Shown: positions 31,801-40,149, counted from the stretch's first letter. The stretch: DNA of 47,271 nt from Acetothermia bacterium UBA3571 (GCA_002375995.1 DFNI01000009.1:94229-141499); one strand, 5' to 3'. The notes: generated from the sequence alone by a model not told the origin. Program-made: numbers and translations.

Positions 31801-31903
31801 CGGTGGATAAGGATAAGGGGCACGTCCACCGGGCGCGGGGAAAAAGGTCGCCCCGAAGTGCGAACCTCGTGCCCGGATTTGGCTTGCCTCAGCTCCCGCA
31901 AGT

Positions 31904-31909
31904 TACAAT
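31904..31909 (+). promoter_or_regulatory. -10 box of the MocA-type dehydrogenase gene
   Basis: TACAAT lies 9 nt before ATG 31919. No good -35 and no Shine-Dalgarno sequence are present, so a leaderless transcript is likely. The 118-nt gap to the divergent DUF4015 gene holds nothing else recognisable. Confidence 0.4.
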
Positions 31910-31918
31910 GGCTCAACG

Positions 31919-33073
31919 ATGGGGGCCTATAAAATTGCCATCATCGGCTACGGGGGCTTCGGTCAGTTCCTCCACCACGCTTGGAGAGAGATCGGGCAAC
32001 TGGAGCTCGTGGCGGTGTCCGGCCGCAGGAGAAGCCCGAGGATCCCGGTAGAGGTAAGCTACTACAGCGATTGGCGGGAGCTCCTAAGAAGGGAAAGGCT
32101 CGATATCGCTGTGGTGGCCACCCCACCCGCCACCCACGCGGAGATCGCCTGCTACGCCATGGAGCGAGGGATCCACGTCCTGATCGAAAAGCCCCTGGCC
32201 ACTTCTCTGGAGGATGCGGAGCGGATCCTGGCCACCGCGGAGCGGACCGGGGTCCGGGCCACGGTGGACCTCATGATGCGTTATAACTCCATCCTCTCGG
32301 GCCTCAGGGAGGTCACCCGGGAAGGCCTCTTGGGGAAGTTATTCCGGGTGGACGTGGAGAACTACGCCGCGGGGGATTCCCTCCCCCCGGAACATTGGTT
32401 CTGGAATTGGGATCTATCCGGCGGGATCTTGGTGGAGCACGGGGTCCACTTCTTCGACCTGGTGCATTTCCTCTCGGGAAAGATTGGGGTGAAGAAGGTC
32501 TCGGGGTCCCTGGGGCAGACCGGGGAGCGAGTGGACCGCATGGCGGCCCAGGTCCTCCACGAGGGAGGGCTCATCTCCACCCATTTCCACGCCTTCACCC
32601 GCCCGGGTTTCTTCGAGGAAACACGGGTGGTACTTGTCTACGACCTGGCCACCGTGGAGCTTTCGGGGTGGATCCCCATGGAGGGGAGGATCCAGGCCCT
32701 GGTCACCGCCGAGGTCCTGGAGGGGCTTCGGGCGCGGCTCCCGGGTTTCCACGTGGAGGAAGAAGTACCGGTGGGGACCCTGGGTGACGTGTCCCGTCCC
32801 GAAGGTTGGGGGGACGAGTGGCCGTTGCCTCCGGCGCCGGGGCAGAGGGTCCTCTCCGGCGGCAGGGAATACGAGGTGGACGTGTTGGTACGGGGAAGGT
32901 TCTCCCTCCCGGGGACCAAGGCCGAGGTGTACGCGGGGTGTCTCCGGGCGCTCATGGAGGATTTCTTGCGTCATATAGAGGATCCTTCCCATCGGATGCG
33001 GGTCACCCTGGAGGACGGCCTGGCGAGCCTCCGGGTGGCCCTCGGGGCCACCGCCGACGCCCTGCGGGGATGA
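31919..33073 (+). CDS. Gfo/Idh/MocA-family oxidoreductase
   Basis: A 384-residue NAD(P)-dependent dehydrogenase. The N-terminal Rossmann fold shows G-Y-G-G-F-G (near 10-15), V-V-A-T-P-P-A-T-H (near 63-71) and the E-K-P-L-A motif (near 90-94) with the catalytic Lys. The C-terminal domain has G-G-I-L-V-E-H-G-V-H-F-F-D near 168-180, the conserved Asp/His region. Family members act on sugars, inositols or related polyols. Its stop overlaps the start of rsmA as ATGA, an operon junction with no functional logic I can see. The substrate is unknown. Confidence 0.88.
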   Translation: MGAYKIAIIGYGGFGQFLHHAWREIGQLELVAVSGRRRSPRIPVEVSYYSDWRELLRRERLDIAVVATPPATHAEIACYAMERGIHVLIEKPLATSLEDAERILATAERTGVRATVDLMMRYNSILSGLREVTREGLLGKLFRVDVENYAAGDSLPPEHWFWNWDLSGGILVEHGVHFFDLVHFLSGKIGVKKVSGSLGQTGERVDRMAAQVLHEGGLISTHFHAFTRPGFFEETRVVLVYDLATVELSGWIPMEGRIQALVTAEVLEGLRARLPGFHVEEEVPVGTLGDVSRPEGWGDEWPLPPAPGQRVLSGGREYEVDVLVRGRFSLPGTKAEVYAGCLRALMEDFLRHIEDPSHRMRVTLEDGLASLRVALGATADALRG

Positions 33074-33924
33074 CCCGGAAGCTCACCTCCCCCTCGTACA
33101 TCCGCGAGGCCCTCCAGCGCCACGGGATCCGGCTGCGGAAGGAACTGGGGCAGCACTTCCTCGCCGACGCTAACGTCCTGGAAAAGATCGTCAAGGCCAT
33201 AGATCCAAAAGGAGAGGAGATCGCGGTAGAAGTGGGAGCGGGAATCGGGACGCTGACGTGCGCCTTGGCCCCACGGGTAGGGAAGCTCTACGCCGTGGAG
33301 CTCGACCGGCGCCTCATCCCCCTGCTTCGGGCCCACTGCGCGCCCTTCCCCCACGTGGAGGTGTTGGAGGGGGATTTCCTCGAGCTGCCATTGGAAAAAT
33401 TCGGCGAGGGCCTCCTGGTTGTGGGAAATCTCCCCTATGAGATTACGAGCGGGGTGTTCCTGAAGCTCGTCCGGGAGAGGGAGTGGGTGGGGCGGGCGGC
33501 GTTCCTGGTGCAGTGGGAGGTGGCGGAGAAGCTCGTGGCCCCTCCGGGGCCGGACCGATCCCGGTTGGGGGTCCTCCTCTCGGCGTACTACGACCTCGAG
33601 CGCCTCTTCCGGGTATCTCGGAACTGCTTCTTTCCCCCGCCGGAGGTGGATGGGGGGGTCGTGGGGCTGAGAAGACTGCCTTCCCCCAGGACCTCCGCCC
33701 CGCCGGGGGCATTCGAGGAGGTTTTGAGGATCCTCTTTTCGGCGCGGCGGAAGACATTACGGCGAGTCCTTTCCGATCGGTTCGGGGACGATGTGGCCGC
33801 AGGGCTTTTGCGCGAGCTCGGCCTCGACCCCCGGGTCCGGGCCGAGGCCCTGTCCCTCCGGGACCTGGACCGGATCGCCGCCTGGCTTCACTCCCGCGGC
33901 CTGCTGGTGGATCGGGCCTCCTGA
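33070..33924 (+). CDS. rsmA: 16S rRNA dimethyladenosine transferase (RsmA/KsgA)
   Basis: Dimethylates the two adjacent adenosines in the 3' hairpin of 16S rRNA. The 284 residues show L-G-Q-H-F-L (near 25), the S-adenosylmethionine loop E-V-G-A-G-I-G-T-L-T (near 54), and the catalytic N-L-P-Y (near 122). F-P-P-P-x-V-D appears near 190, and the C-terminal helical domain follows. The open frame extends upstream to 32806 in another gene, but ATG 33070, overlapping the MocA stop, gives the standard protein. Confidence 0.95.
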   Translation: MTRKLTSPSYIREALQRHGIRLRKELGQHFLADANVLEKIVKAIDPKGEEIAVEVGAGIGTLTCALAPRVGKLYAVELDRRLIPLLRAHCAPFPHVEVLEGDFLELPLEKFGEGLLVVGNLPYEITSGVFLKLVREREWVGRAAFLVQWEVAEKLVAPPGPDRSRLGVLLSAYYDLERLFRVSRNCFFPPPEVDGGVVGLRRLPSPRTSAPPGAFEEVLRILFSARRKTLRRVLSDRFGDDVAAGLLRELGLDPRVRAEALSLRDLDRIAAWLHSRGLLVDRAS

Positions 33925-33952
33925 TTCCCCCGCGGCCCCGGAAGGCCGGGTT

Positions 33953-33958
33953 TACAAT
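33953..33958 (+). promoter_or_regulatory. -10-like box before the methyltransferase gene
   Basis: TACAAT lies 27 nt before ATG 33986, which is preceded by AAGGAGG and GGGGAGG ribosome sites. No clear -35 is visible. Confidence 0.3.
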
Positions 33959-33985
33959 GGGGGCCACGGGAAGGAGGTGGGGAGG

Positions 33986-34822
33986 ATGACCGGGAGCACC
34001 TGGGAGGAACTGGCACGTTTTTATTCCGTCTTCCCTTGGTACGACGATCCCTGGGATGAGGCGGGGCGGCAGTACTTCGAGCTTACCCTCGGGTTCATGG
34101 AGAAGCTGGTAAGCCATCCCTGGATCGAGGAGCTACAGGGGAAGGGACGGGTACGCATCCTGGAGGTATGTGGCGGGTCAGGGTTTGGAGGGGTGTCCCT
34201 GGCCAAGCGGCTCAAGGAGGGAGGAACGGAGGTGGAACTCACCGTTACCGACCTCCGGGAGGAGGCCCTAGAGCGGGCCGCCCGCTGGGGAAAGGAAGTC
34301 CTGGGTGAGGAGGTGCGGACGTGTGTCCTCGATGCCCGCGAGGTATGGAGGCTGGGCGAGAAGCAAGACCTGGTTTTGATGTATGGCCTCTCCACCCCGC
34401 ACTTCGACCCTTGGGGACTGGTGGAGCTTTTCGCTTCGGTGGGCGAGGTCCTGGGGGAAAAGGGGATCTTCGTGCTCGATGAATCGGATCGGCGTTACCG
34501 GATCTTCCTTTTGATGGGCTACAAGTGGGCCATGGCGGAAGGGAAAGATGAGGGCTTGTGCGTCAGCTTCCACACTGACTACTCCATCTATCGCGGCACC
34601 TGCAAGCGGGCCTATATGAGGTGGGAAGAGGCGAGTCGTCCGGTCTATGCGGAGACCTTCATGTGGGGGTTGGCGGAGGTGGCGGCCTTTATGTGGTGTT
34701 TCTTCGAGGTGGTGGACTTCCTCCCGCTGCGGAACGAACGCCACTTCCTGATCGGGCGGCGTCCCCGACGGCGGATAAGGCCGGGCGAGCTGGAGCGGCC
34801 GCCAAAACTGAGCCAAGCCTGA
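33986..34822 (+). CDS. SAM-dependent methyltransferase (class I)
   Basis: A 278-residue protein with the class I methyltransferase motif I L-E-V-C-G-G-S-G-F-G-G (near 57-67), an acidic residue at the end of strand 2 (V-T-D-L-R near 90) and motif IV-like D-L-V-L-M-Y-G near 127. The N-terminus (about 1-50) and the aromatic-rich C-terminal third are not recognisable, so the substrate is unknown. GGGGAGG immediately before ATG 33986 supports this start. The frame extends upstream into rsmA but that part is rejected. It is followed by the ribose operon promoter. Confidence 0.82.
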   Translation: MTGSTWEELARFYSVFPWYDDPWDEAGRQYFELTLGFMEKLVSHPWIEELQGKGRVRILEVCGGSGFGGVSLAKRLKEGGTEVELTVTDLREEALERAARWGKEVLGEEVRTCVLDAREVWRLGEKQDLVLMYGLSTPHFDPWGLVELFASVGEVLGEKGIFVLDESDRRYRIFLLMGYKWAMAEGKDEGLCVSFHTDYSIYRGTCKRAYMRWEEASRPVYAETFMWGLAEVAAFMWCFFEVVDFLPLRNERHFLIGRRPRRRIRPGELERPPKLSQA

Positions 34823-34849
34823 AAGGTCTGGGCTGAGTCCCGAGGGGGG

Positions 34850-34878
34850 TTGACGGGAGAAGGAATATCTCCGATAAT
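34850..34878 (+). promoter_or_regulatory. promoter of the ribose operon
   Basis: TTGACG at 34850-34855 and GATAAT at 34873-34878 are 17 nt apart. The start would be near 34885, just before the LacI-type operator. The mRNA leader is about 26 nt with no clear Shine-Dalgarno sequence. Confidence 0.7.
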
Positions 34879-34892
34879 CGGGTAACGATTTC

Positions 34893-34906
34893 GGAAAACG
34901 GTTTCC
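34893..34906 (+). promoter_or_regulatory. LacI-type operator (probable RbsR site)
   Basis: GGAAAACGGTTTCC is a near-palindrome around the central CG that LacI-family regulators prefer. It lies about 8-21 nt downstream of the expected start point and 4 nt before the regulator gene, so binding should block transcription of rbsR and the whole operon (autoregulation). Confidence 0.6.
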
Positions 34907-34910
34907 TAAA

Positions 34911-35900
34911 ATGCGACGGGTGACCATTAAAGAGGTGGCTGCGTTGGCCGGCGTTTCCCCAAGCACCGTCTCCCGCGTCCTCAACGGAAAAGACGCCGGC
35001 CACATGCGTCCCGAAACCAAAGAACGGGTCCTCGCCGCCATCAGAGCCCTGGATTACACTCCCGCCAAAGCCGCCAGGACATTGCGCAAAAGAAAAACCG
35101 GCGTGATCGCCATCCTCCTCCCCGACATCTCAAACCCCTTCTTCTCACTCCTCGCCCGCGGTGTCGCTTCCGTGGCCTTCGAACATGGTCTCTCCACCCT
35201 GATCTGCGACTCCGATAACTCCCTGGAAAAGGAAACCCAATTCTGGGACATCCTCCTGGCCGAAGGGGTGGATGGGGTGGTCTTCGTCCCCGTGGGCGAG
35301 CCGGATGGCGCCAAAGTGGAAAAGCTCCGGCGGCGTGGCGTCGAAATGGTGATCGCCGATCGCAGGGTGCCAGGGTTCCCCGTGGTGGAAGCGGACAACC
35401 GGGGCGGAAGCGCCTCCTTGGCGGAGCTCCTCGTCTCCCTCGGCTACCGCCGGATCGCCTACCTCGCCGGGCCCAAGGGGGTCAGCACCGCGGAGGATCG
35501 GCTCGAGGGCTTCCAGGTGGCCCTCGAAAAACACGGGCTTTCCCCCACGGTGGTGCGGTGTGGGGATTTCACTTACGAAAGCGGGTATTCCCTTGCCCGG
35601 GAGGTGCTCTCGCAGCATCCCGGGATGGAGGCCATCGTAGCAGGGAACGATCTCATGGCTATCGGAGCGCTGCGGGCTGCTGAGGATTTGGGCATAGCGG
35701 TACCCCGAAAACTGGGCATCGCCGGCTTCGACCACGTATTCCCCGCCGACCTCGTCCGCCCCCGCCTCACCACGGTGGCCGTACCTGCCTACCAGATGGG
35801 GAAGGAAGCCATGAGGTTGCTCATCGAGGGTGCCAAAGCCCCCGAGAGGAAGGTTCTGCCAGTAAAACCCATCTTGGGGGAATCGACCCCTAGGAGGTGA
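34911..35900 (+). CDS. rbsR: LacI-family ribose operon repressor
   Basis: A 329-residue regulator. The N-terminal helix-turn-helix T-I-K-E-V-A-A-L-A-G-V-S-P-S-T-V-S-R-V-L-N (residues 4-24) and hinge helix T-P-A-K-A-A-R-T-L (near 51) are followed by the periplasmic-binding-protein-like core beginning G-V-I-A-I-L-L-P-D-I-S-N-P-F-F near 64. It is the first gene of an operon encoding ribose uptake and phosphorylation, so ribose or ribose phosphate is the likely inducer. A LacI-type operator lies directly upstream. No second promoter is seen between it and rbsB, so it probably represses its own transcript together with the transport genes. Confidence 0.92.
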   Translation: MRRVTIKEVAALAGVSPSTVSRVLNGKDAGHMRPETKERVLAAIRALDYTPAKAARTLRKRKTGVIAILLPDISNPFFSLLARGVASVAFEHGLSTLICDSDNSLEKETQFWDILLAEGVDGVVFVPVGEPDGAKVEKLRRRGVEMVIADRRVPGFPVVEADNRGGSASLAELLVSLGYRRIAYLAGPKGVSTAEDRLEGFQVALEKHGLSPTVVRCGDFTYESGYSLAREVLSQHPGMEAIVAGNDLMAIGALRAAEDLGIAVPRKLGIAGFDHVFPADLVRPRLTTVAVPAYQMGKEAMRLLIEGAKAPERKVLPVKPILGESTPRR

Positions 35901-35947
35901 TGTGAAAGGAGCGGAACCTTTCGTCGAGGAACAACCCTAGGAGGTGA
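35888..35947 (+). repeat. duplicated ribosome-site block between rbsR and rbsB
   Basis: CCCTAGGAGGTGA occurs at 35888-35900 and again at 35935-35947. The second copy is the ribosome site of rbsB. The first copy ends at the rbsR stop and is followed by ATG TGA (35900-35905), a start directly followed by a stop. Confidence 0.6.
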
Positions 35948-35953
35948 GGACGT

Positions 35954-36967
35954 ATGAAGAAGTTGTTCGCAGTTCTTGGGATGTTGTTCCTTTTGGCGGC
36001 GGCCGTTTGGGCCGAGAAACCCACCATCGCCGTCTTTATCTCCACCCTTAAGAACCCCTACTTCGTCACCCTGGCCGACGGCGCCAAAGCGGCGGGGGAG
36101 AAGTTCGGGGTAGAGGTGGTGATCTACGACGCCCAGGACGACGCTGCCCTACAGCTTTCCCAGGTTGAGGACGCCATCGCTGCTGGGGTGAACGCCATCT
36201 GCATCAACCCGGTGCACACCGAGGCGTTGATCCCCGCGGTGGAGAAGGCCAACGAGGCCGGGATCCCGGTGTTCTCGGTGGACCGGGATGTGCTCGGTGG
36301 CGAGCGCGTCTGCTACATCGGCACAAGCAACGTCCTCGCGGCAGAGCAGGGAGCTGCGACCTTGATCCGGTACTTGGCCCTGGCCAAGCGCGATCTCCCC
36401 TGGCGGGTGGTGATCCTGGAGGGGATCCCCGGGGCATCGGCCGCGGTGGAGCGGGAAGAGGGGTTTAAGAACGTGTTCAACCCCCTGATCGCCGGCGGCG
36501 CCATCGAGGTCGTGGCCGACCTTACCGCATACTTCGATCGGGCCAAGGGGTACCAGGTGATGGCCGACATCCTTGCCACCACCACCGACATAGACGCGGT
36601 GATCGCCGCTAACGACGAGATGGCCCTGGGGGCCCTGGAGGCCATCAAGGCAGCGGGCCTGAAGGTGGGGTTCCCCGACGGGATCCTCATCATGGGGTTC
36701 GACGCCATCGATGACGCCGTGGCCGCGGTTAAGTCCGGGGAGTTGGTGGGCACCGTGGCCCAAGCCCCCTACATCCAGGGCTACTGGGGCGTGGAGGCCG
36801 CCTACCGTTACCTCGTCGAAGGTTGGCGTCCGCCTGCGGGAACCCCGGTCTATCCGCCCACTGGGGCTCTCTTCATCCCCACCCCCGTGGCGGTGGTGAC
36901 CGCCGAAAACGTGGACCAGGTGGCGCAGATCACCCGTACTCCGCCGGCCCTTCCGGGCACGGATTGA
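35954..36967 (+). CDS. rbsB: ribose ABC transporter substrate-binding protein
   Basis: A 337-residue secreted sugar-binding protein. A signal peptide spans residues about 1-20 (M-K-K, hydrophobic core, cleavage near V-W-A). The mature protein has the D-ribose/galactose-binding fold, seen in F-I-S-T-L-K-N-P-Y-F, D-A-Q-D-D, N-P-V-H-T-E, D-R-D-V near 110 and A-N-D-E-M-A-L-G-A near 217. The absence of an N-terminal lipobox Cys suggests a soluble periplasmic protein, which hints at an outer membrane or equivalent barrier. A hairpin downstream may raise its dose over the permease. Confidence 0.92.
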   Translation: MKKLFAVLGMLFLLAAAVWAEKPTIAVFISTLKNPYFVTLADGAKAAGEKFGVEVVIYDAQDDAALQLSQVEDAIAAGVNAICINPVHTEALIPAVEKANEAGIPVFSVDRDVLGGERVCYIGTSNVLAAEQGAATLIRYLALAKRDLPWRVVILEGIPGASAAVEREEGFKNVFNPLIAGGAIEVVADLTAYFDRAKGYQVMADILATTTDIDAVIAANDEMALGALEAIKAAGLKVGFPDGILIMGFDAIDDAVAAVKSGELVGTVAQAPYIQGYWGVEAAYRYLVEGWRPPAGTPVYPPTGALFIPTPVAVVTAENVDQVAQITRTPPALPGTD

Positions 36968-36985
36968 GGCGAAGTCGGACCTTCT

Positions 36986-37022
36986 GGGCCCGGCGGCCTG
37001 GCCTGCCGGGCCCTTTGCTTTT
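36986..37022 (+). terminator. GC-rich hairpin with T-run between rbsB and rbsC
   Basis: GGGCCCGGC (36986-36994) and GCCGGGCCC (37005-37013) form a 9-bp stem with a 10-nt loop, followed by TTTGCTTTT. Placed inside the operon after the binding-protein gene, it probably causes partial termination or protects the rbsB message, giving an excess of binding protein. Confidence 0.7.
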
Positions 37023-37039
37023 AACCTCGAATCGCGCCG

Positions 37040-37993
37040 ATGGATCCTAAGATTTGGCTTCGACGGATAAACCGGAACCGGGTCCTGTTCCCCCTGGGGG
37101 CCCTGGCGTTGTTGGTGATCGTGGCCGCTTCCCTCTCTCCCCACTTCCTCACGCCCATGAACATCAAGAACGTCCTCTCCCAGGTCTCCATCATCGCCAT
37201 CCTGGCCGCGGGGGAGGCGTGTGTCATCCTCACCGGCGGGATCGACCTCTCCGTGGGAGCGGTGCTGGCCATCAGCGGTTCCGTGACCGCGGTCCTGATG
37301 AAGTGGGCGGGGGTGGCGATCCCCTTGGCCGTTCTGGGGGGCCTGGGGGTAGGGGTCCTGGCCGGAGCGCTGAACGGACTGATGGTGGCTTGGGTTCGGA
37401 TCCCCTCCTTCATTGCTACGTTGGCCATGATGGCCGTGGCCCGGGGCGGTACCCTGGTCCTCACCAACGGGCGCCCCGTGTCGGGGTTCCTCAAGAGCTT
37501 CCGGGCCATAGCGGGGTACGCGGGCCCCCTTCCCCTGCTTTTCCTGATCACGTTTGGGGTGTACGTGCTTTGGCAGCTGGCCCTCTCCCATACCCGGTTC
37601 GGCCGCTACGTGTATGCAGTGGGAGGGAACGAGACGGGAACGCGCTTTGTGGGTGTGAACGTGCGCCGGGTGAAGCTCCTTGTGTTCATCTTGGCCGGCC
37701 TCTGCGCCGCCATCGGGGGCGTGATGCTCGATGCCCGCCTCAACGCCGCCTACCCCACAGCGGGGGAAGGATATGAGCTCGACGCCATCGCCGCCGCGGT
37801 GCTCGGTGGGGTGAGCCTGAGCGGCGGGGTAGGATCCCTTGTGGGGACGTTCTTCGGTGCGCTGGTCATGACCGTGTTGGGCAACATCCTCAACCTCCTG
37901 AAAGTTGGGGCCTTTTACCAGTACATCGCCAAGGGCTTGATCCTCGCCGTCGCCGCCATCTCCCTTTCCCGGGGGATCAAATTCGCCAAGTGA
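37040..37993 (+). CDS. rbsC: ribose ABC transporter permease
   Basis: A 317-residue integral membrane protein of the BPD_transp_2 family with eight to ten hydrophobic segments. Typical features are L-T-G-G-I-D-L-S-V-G (near 60), G-G-N-E-x-A/G-T-R near 195, and the cytoplasmic coupling segment A-A-V-L-G-G-V-S-L-S-G-G-V-G (near 252) that docks to the ATPase. It forms a homodimer in the membrane with RbsA. ATG 37040 lacks a good ribosome site, so translation may be weaker than rbsB. Confidence 0.92.
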   Translation: MDPKIWLRRINRNRVLFPLGALALLVIVAASLSPHFLTPMNIKNVLSQVSIIAILAAGEACVILTGGIDLSVGAVLAISGSVTAVLMKWAGVAIPLAVLGGLGVGVLAGALNGLMVAWVRIPSFIATLAMMAVARGGTLVLTNGRPVSGFLKSFRAIAGYAGPLPLLFLITFGVYVLWQLALSHTRFGRYVYAVGGNETGTRFVGVNVRRVKLLVFILAGLCAAIGGVMLDARLNAAYPTAGEGYELDAIAAAVLGGVSLSGGVGSLVGTFFGALVMTVLGNILNLLKVGAFYQYIAKGLILAVAAISLSRGIKFAK

Positions 37994-38005
37994 AGGGGGT
38001 TCGGG

Positions 38006-38401
38006 ATGAAGAAAGGCGGGATATTGAACGACCGGCTGAACTGGGTCATCGCCCGGCTGGGGCACGGTGATCGGGTCGTGATCGCCGACTGTGGCCTCCC
38101 CATCCCCGAGGGCGTGGTGCGCGTTGACCTAGCGCTGGTGCCCGGGATTCCTTCCTTCAGGGACGTGGTGGGTGCCGTGGCCCGGGAGATGGAGGTGCAG
38201 AGGTTGTTCGTGGCCGAAGAAATGTGGGACCACAACCGTGCGAACTTGGAGTTCCTGCAAGAAACCTTCCCGGGGGTGCCCATCGAGAAGGTCTCCCATG
38301 AACGCCTGAAGGAGCTTGTCCGGGGGGCCAAAGCGGTGATCCGCACCGGCGAGGCCACCCCCTACGCCAACGTGATCCTCGAGGCGGGGGTGATCTTCTG
38401 A
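38006..38401 (+). CDS. rbsD: D-ribose pyranase
   Basis: Interconverts the pyranose and furanose forms of ribose so that ribokinase can use it. The 131-residue length and the start M-K-K-G-G-I-L-N, the active-site His in A-R-L-G-H (near 20), I-A-D-C-G-L-P-I-P (near 27) and the C-terminal R-T-G-E-A-T-P-Y-A-N are diagnostic. Its presence makes ribose, rather than another sugar, the most likely substrate of this transporter. Its stop overlaps the rbsA ATG as TGATG. Confidence 0.95.
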   Translation: MKKGGILNDRLNWVIARLGHGDRVVIADCGLPIPEGVVRVDLALVPGIPSFRDVVGAVAREMEVQRLFVAEEMWDHNRANLEFLQETFPGVPIEKVSHERLKELVRGAKAVIRTGEATPYANVILEAGVIF

Positions 38402-39162
38402 TGGGCGGGGAGAACGGCGGACGCCCCTGGGTGGAGATGCGGGGGATCCACAAATGGTTCGGGGGCGTACATGCCCTAAAGGGAGTGGATTTCCACGTCC
38501 ATCGCGGTGAGGTTGTGGGGCTGATCGGGGACAACGGCGCCGGCAAATCTACCCTCATCAAGATCCTCTCGGGAGTCTTTCCTCCTGACAAGGGCGAGAT
38601 CGTCGTCGAGGGGCGAAAGGTCCGCTTCCGCAGCCCCAAAGACGCCAAAGAACATGGGATCGAGACCGTTTACCAGGAGCTCGCCCTGGTGGACAACCTG
38701 GATGTGCCCGCGAACATCTTCCTGGGGCGGGAGCCGGCGTTGGTGGGCGGACAGAGTTTGATGGCATTGCTAAATAAAGGACGGATGCTCCGGGAGGCGC
38801 GGGCGCTGCTTGAGAGACTGAAGGTCAACATTGGGGATCTGAACGCTCTGGCCGGCGAGCTTTCCGGGGGGCAGCGCCAGACGGTGGCCATCGCCCGGGC
38901 CCTTTACCGGGAACCCAAGCTCCTCATCATGGACGAGCCCACCGCCGCCCTGGCGGTCCAGGAGACGCGAAAGGTCTTGGATCTCGTGCGGAAGCTGAAG
39001 GAGAGGGATATCGGGGTGGTGTTCATAAGCCACACCCTACAGGAGGTATTCGCCGTGGCCGATCGGATCGTGATCCTGCGCAAAGGCGAGAAAGTGGGAG
39101 ATCTTCCTGCAGACGAGCTGACCATCGATGAGGCCGTGAAGCTCATGGTGGGAGGGGAATAG
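38401..39162 (+). CDS. rbsA: ribose ABC transporter ATP-binding protein, single-domain form
   Basis: A 253-residue ATPase with Walker A G-D-N-G-A-G-K-S-T (near 42-50), Q-loop V-Y-Q-E near 90, signature L-S-G-G-Q-R-Q (near 155), Walker B L-L-I-M-D-E-P-T (near 176) and the switch His in I-S-H-T (near 210). E. coli RbsA is about 500 residues with two fused ATPase halves. Here only one is present, as in FrcA-type sugar transporters, so it must dimerise. No second ATPase gene lies nearby. It sits between rbsD and rbsK, both ribose-specific. Confidence 0.92.
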   Translation: MGGENGGRPWVEMRGIHKWFGGVHALKGVDFHVHRGEVVGLIGDNGAGKSTLIKILSGVFPPDKGEIVVEGRKVRFRSPKDAKEHGIETVYQELALVDNLDVPANIFLGREPALVGGQSLMALLNKGRMLREARALLERLKVNIGDLNALAGELSGGQRQTVAIARALYREPKLLIMDEPTAALAVQETRKVLDLVRKLKERDIGVVFISHTLQEVFAVADRIVILRKGEKVGDLPADELTIDEAVKLMVGGE

Positions 39163-39178
39163 ACACGGAGGAACCCCG

Positions 39179-40093
39179 ATGAAGATAGTGGTGGTGGGAA
39201 GTGCCAACATGGACCTGGTGGTCCAGGCCGAGAGGGCTCCCCGAGCGGGGGAGACCGTGGTGGGCAAAGGCTTCGTCACCGTCCCCGGGGGAAAGGGTGC
39301 CAATCAGGCCGTGGCCGCGGCCCGCCTGGGGGGAGCGGTCACGTTCATAGCTCGCCTGGGAAACGACGATTTCGGTAGGAGGAACCTTGAGGGCTTCCGC
39401 CGCGAGGGGATCGATACATCCCACATAACCATCGACCCCGACGCTCCTTCCGGGGTGGCGCTGATCGTGGTGGAGGAGGGGGGCGAGAACCGGATCATCG
39501 TCGTCCCCGGGGCCAACGGGCGCCTGTCGGCAGGGGACGTGAGGAAAGCAGAACGCGCCTTCCGGGAGGCGGAGGTTTTACTCGTGCAGCTAGAGGTGCC
39601 CGATGAGGCGGTGGAAGCGGCCCTCTCCCTGGCCAGGGACTCCGGGCTCGTGGCCATCCTCAACCCGGCCCCTGCGCGGAGCTTTCCGCCCAAGCTCCTG
39701 GAGAAGGTGGATATCCTCACCCCAAACGAGGTGGAACTTTCCCACATGGCCGGCGTCGATGTTGGAGATCCGGAGGCCCTTCCCTCCGCCGCCCGGAAGC
39801 TTCTCGCGTGGGGGCCGAAATACGTGGTGGTGACCCTGGGGGAGCGGGGGGCGTTCCTCGTTTCCCGGGAGGGGGAACTCCATATCCCCGCCTTCCCCGT
39901 GGATCCAGTGGATACCACCGCCGCCGGGGACGCGTTCAACGGGGCCCTGGCCGTGGCCATTGCCCGGGGGAAGGGGATGGAGGACGCGGTCAGGTTCGCC
40001 TGCGCCGCGGGAGCATTGGCCACCACCAGGCTCGGAGCACAACCCTCCCTCCCTAACTTGGCGGAGGTGGAGGATCTGCTGAGACGGAGCTAG
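39179..40093 (+). CDS. rbsK: ribokinase
   Basis: Phosphorylates ribose at O5, feeding the pentose phosphate and PRPP pools used by purine, tryptophan and histidine synthesis. The 304-residue PfkB kinase shows G-S-A-N-M-D-L (near 8-14), the substrate motif G-G-K-G-A-N-Q-A (near 38-45), N-P-A-P-A (near 161), and the catalytic base in D-T-T-A-A-G-D-A-F-N (near 244-253). A GGAGG ribosome site precedes ATG 39179. It is the last gene of the operon. Confidence 0.95.
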   Translation: MKIVVVGSANMDLVVQAERAPRAGETVVGKGFVTVPGGKGANQAVAAARLGGAVTFIARLGNDDFGRRNLEGFRREGIDTSHITIDPDAPSGVALIVVEEGGENRIIVVPGANGRLSAGDVRKAERAFREAEVLLVQLEVPDEAVEAALSLARDSGLVAILNPAPARSFPPKLLEKVDILTPNEVELSHMAGVDVGDPEALPSAARKLLAWGPKYVVVTLGERGAFLVSREGELHIPAFPVDPVDTTAAGDAFNGALAVAIARGKGMEDAVRFACAAGALATTRLGAQPSLPNLAEVEDLLRRS

Positions 40094-40135
40094 GCCGAGG
40101 GGACATCCGCGCCTCGTCCCAAGGAGGTCCGACCG

Positions 40136-40141
40136 TAAAAT
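40136..40141 (+). promoter_or_regulatory. -10 box of the DUF72 gene
   Basis: TAAAAT ends 8 nt before ATG 40150, again predicting an essentially leaderless message. GGGGGAGG lies directly against the ATG, too close for a normal ribosome site. Confidence 0.4.
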
Positions 40142-40149
40142 GGGGGAGG

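Noticed and set aside
36149..38065. 638-codon open frame on the minus strand across rbsB-rbsC-rbsD
   Set aside because: It is antisense to three clear genes, has low-complexity His/Pro/Gly-rich composition and no domain. GC-rich third positions make such shadow frames common here.
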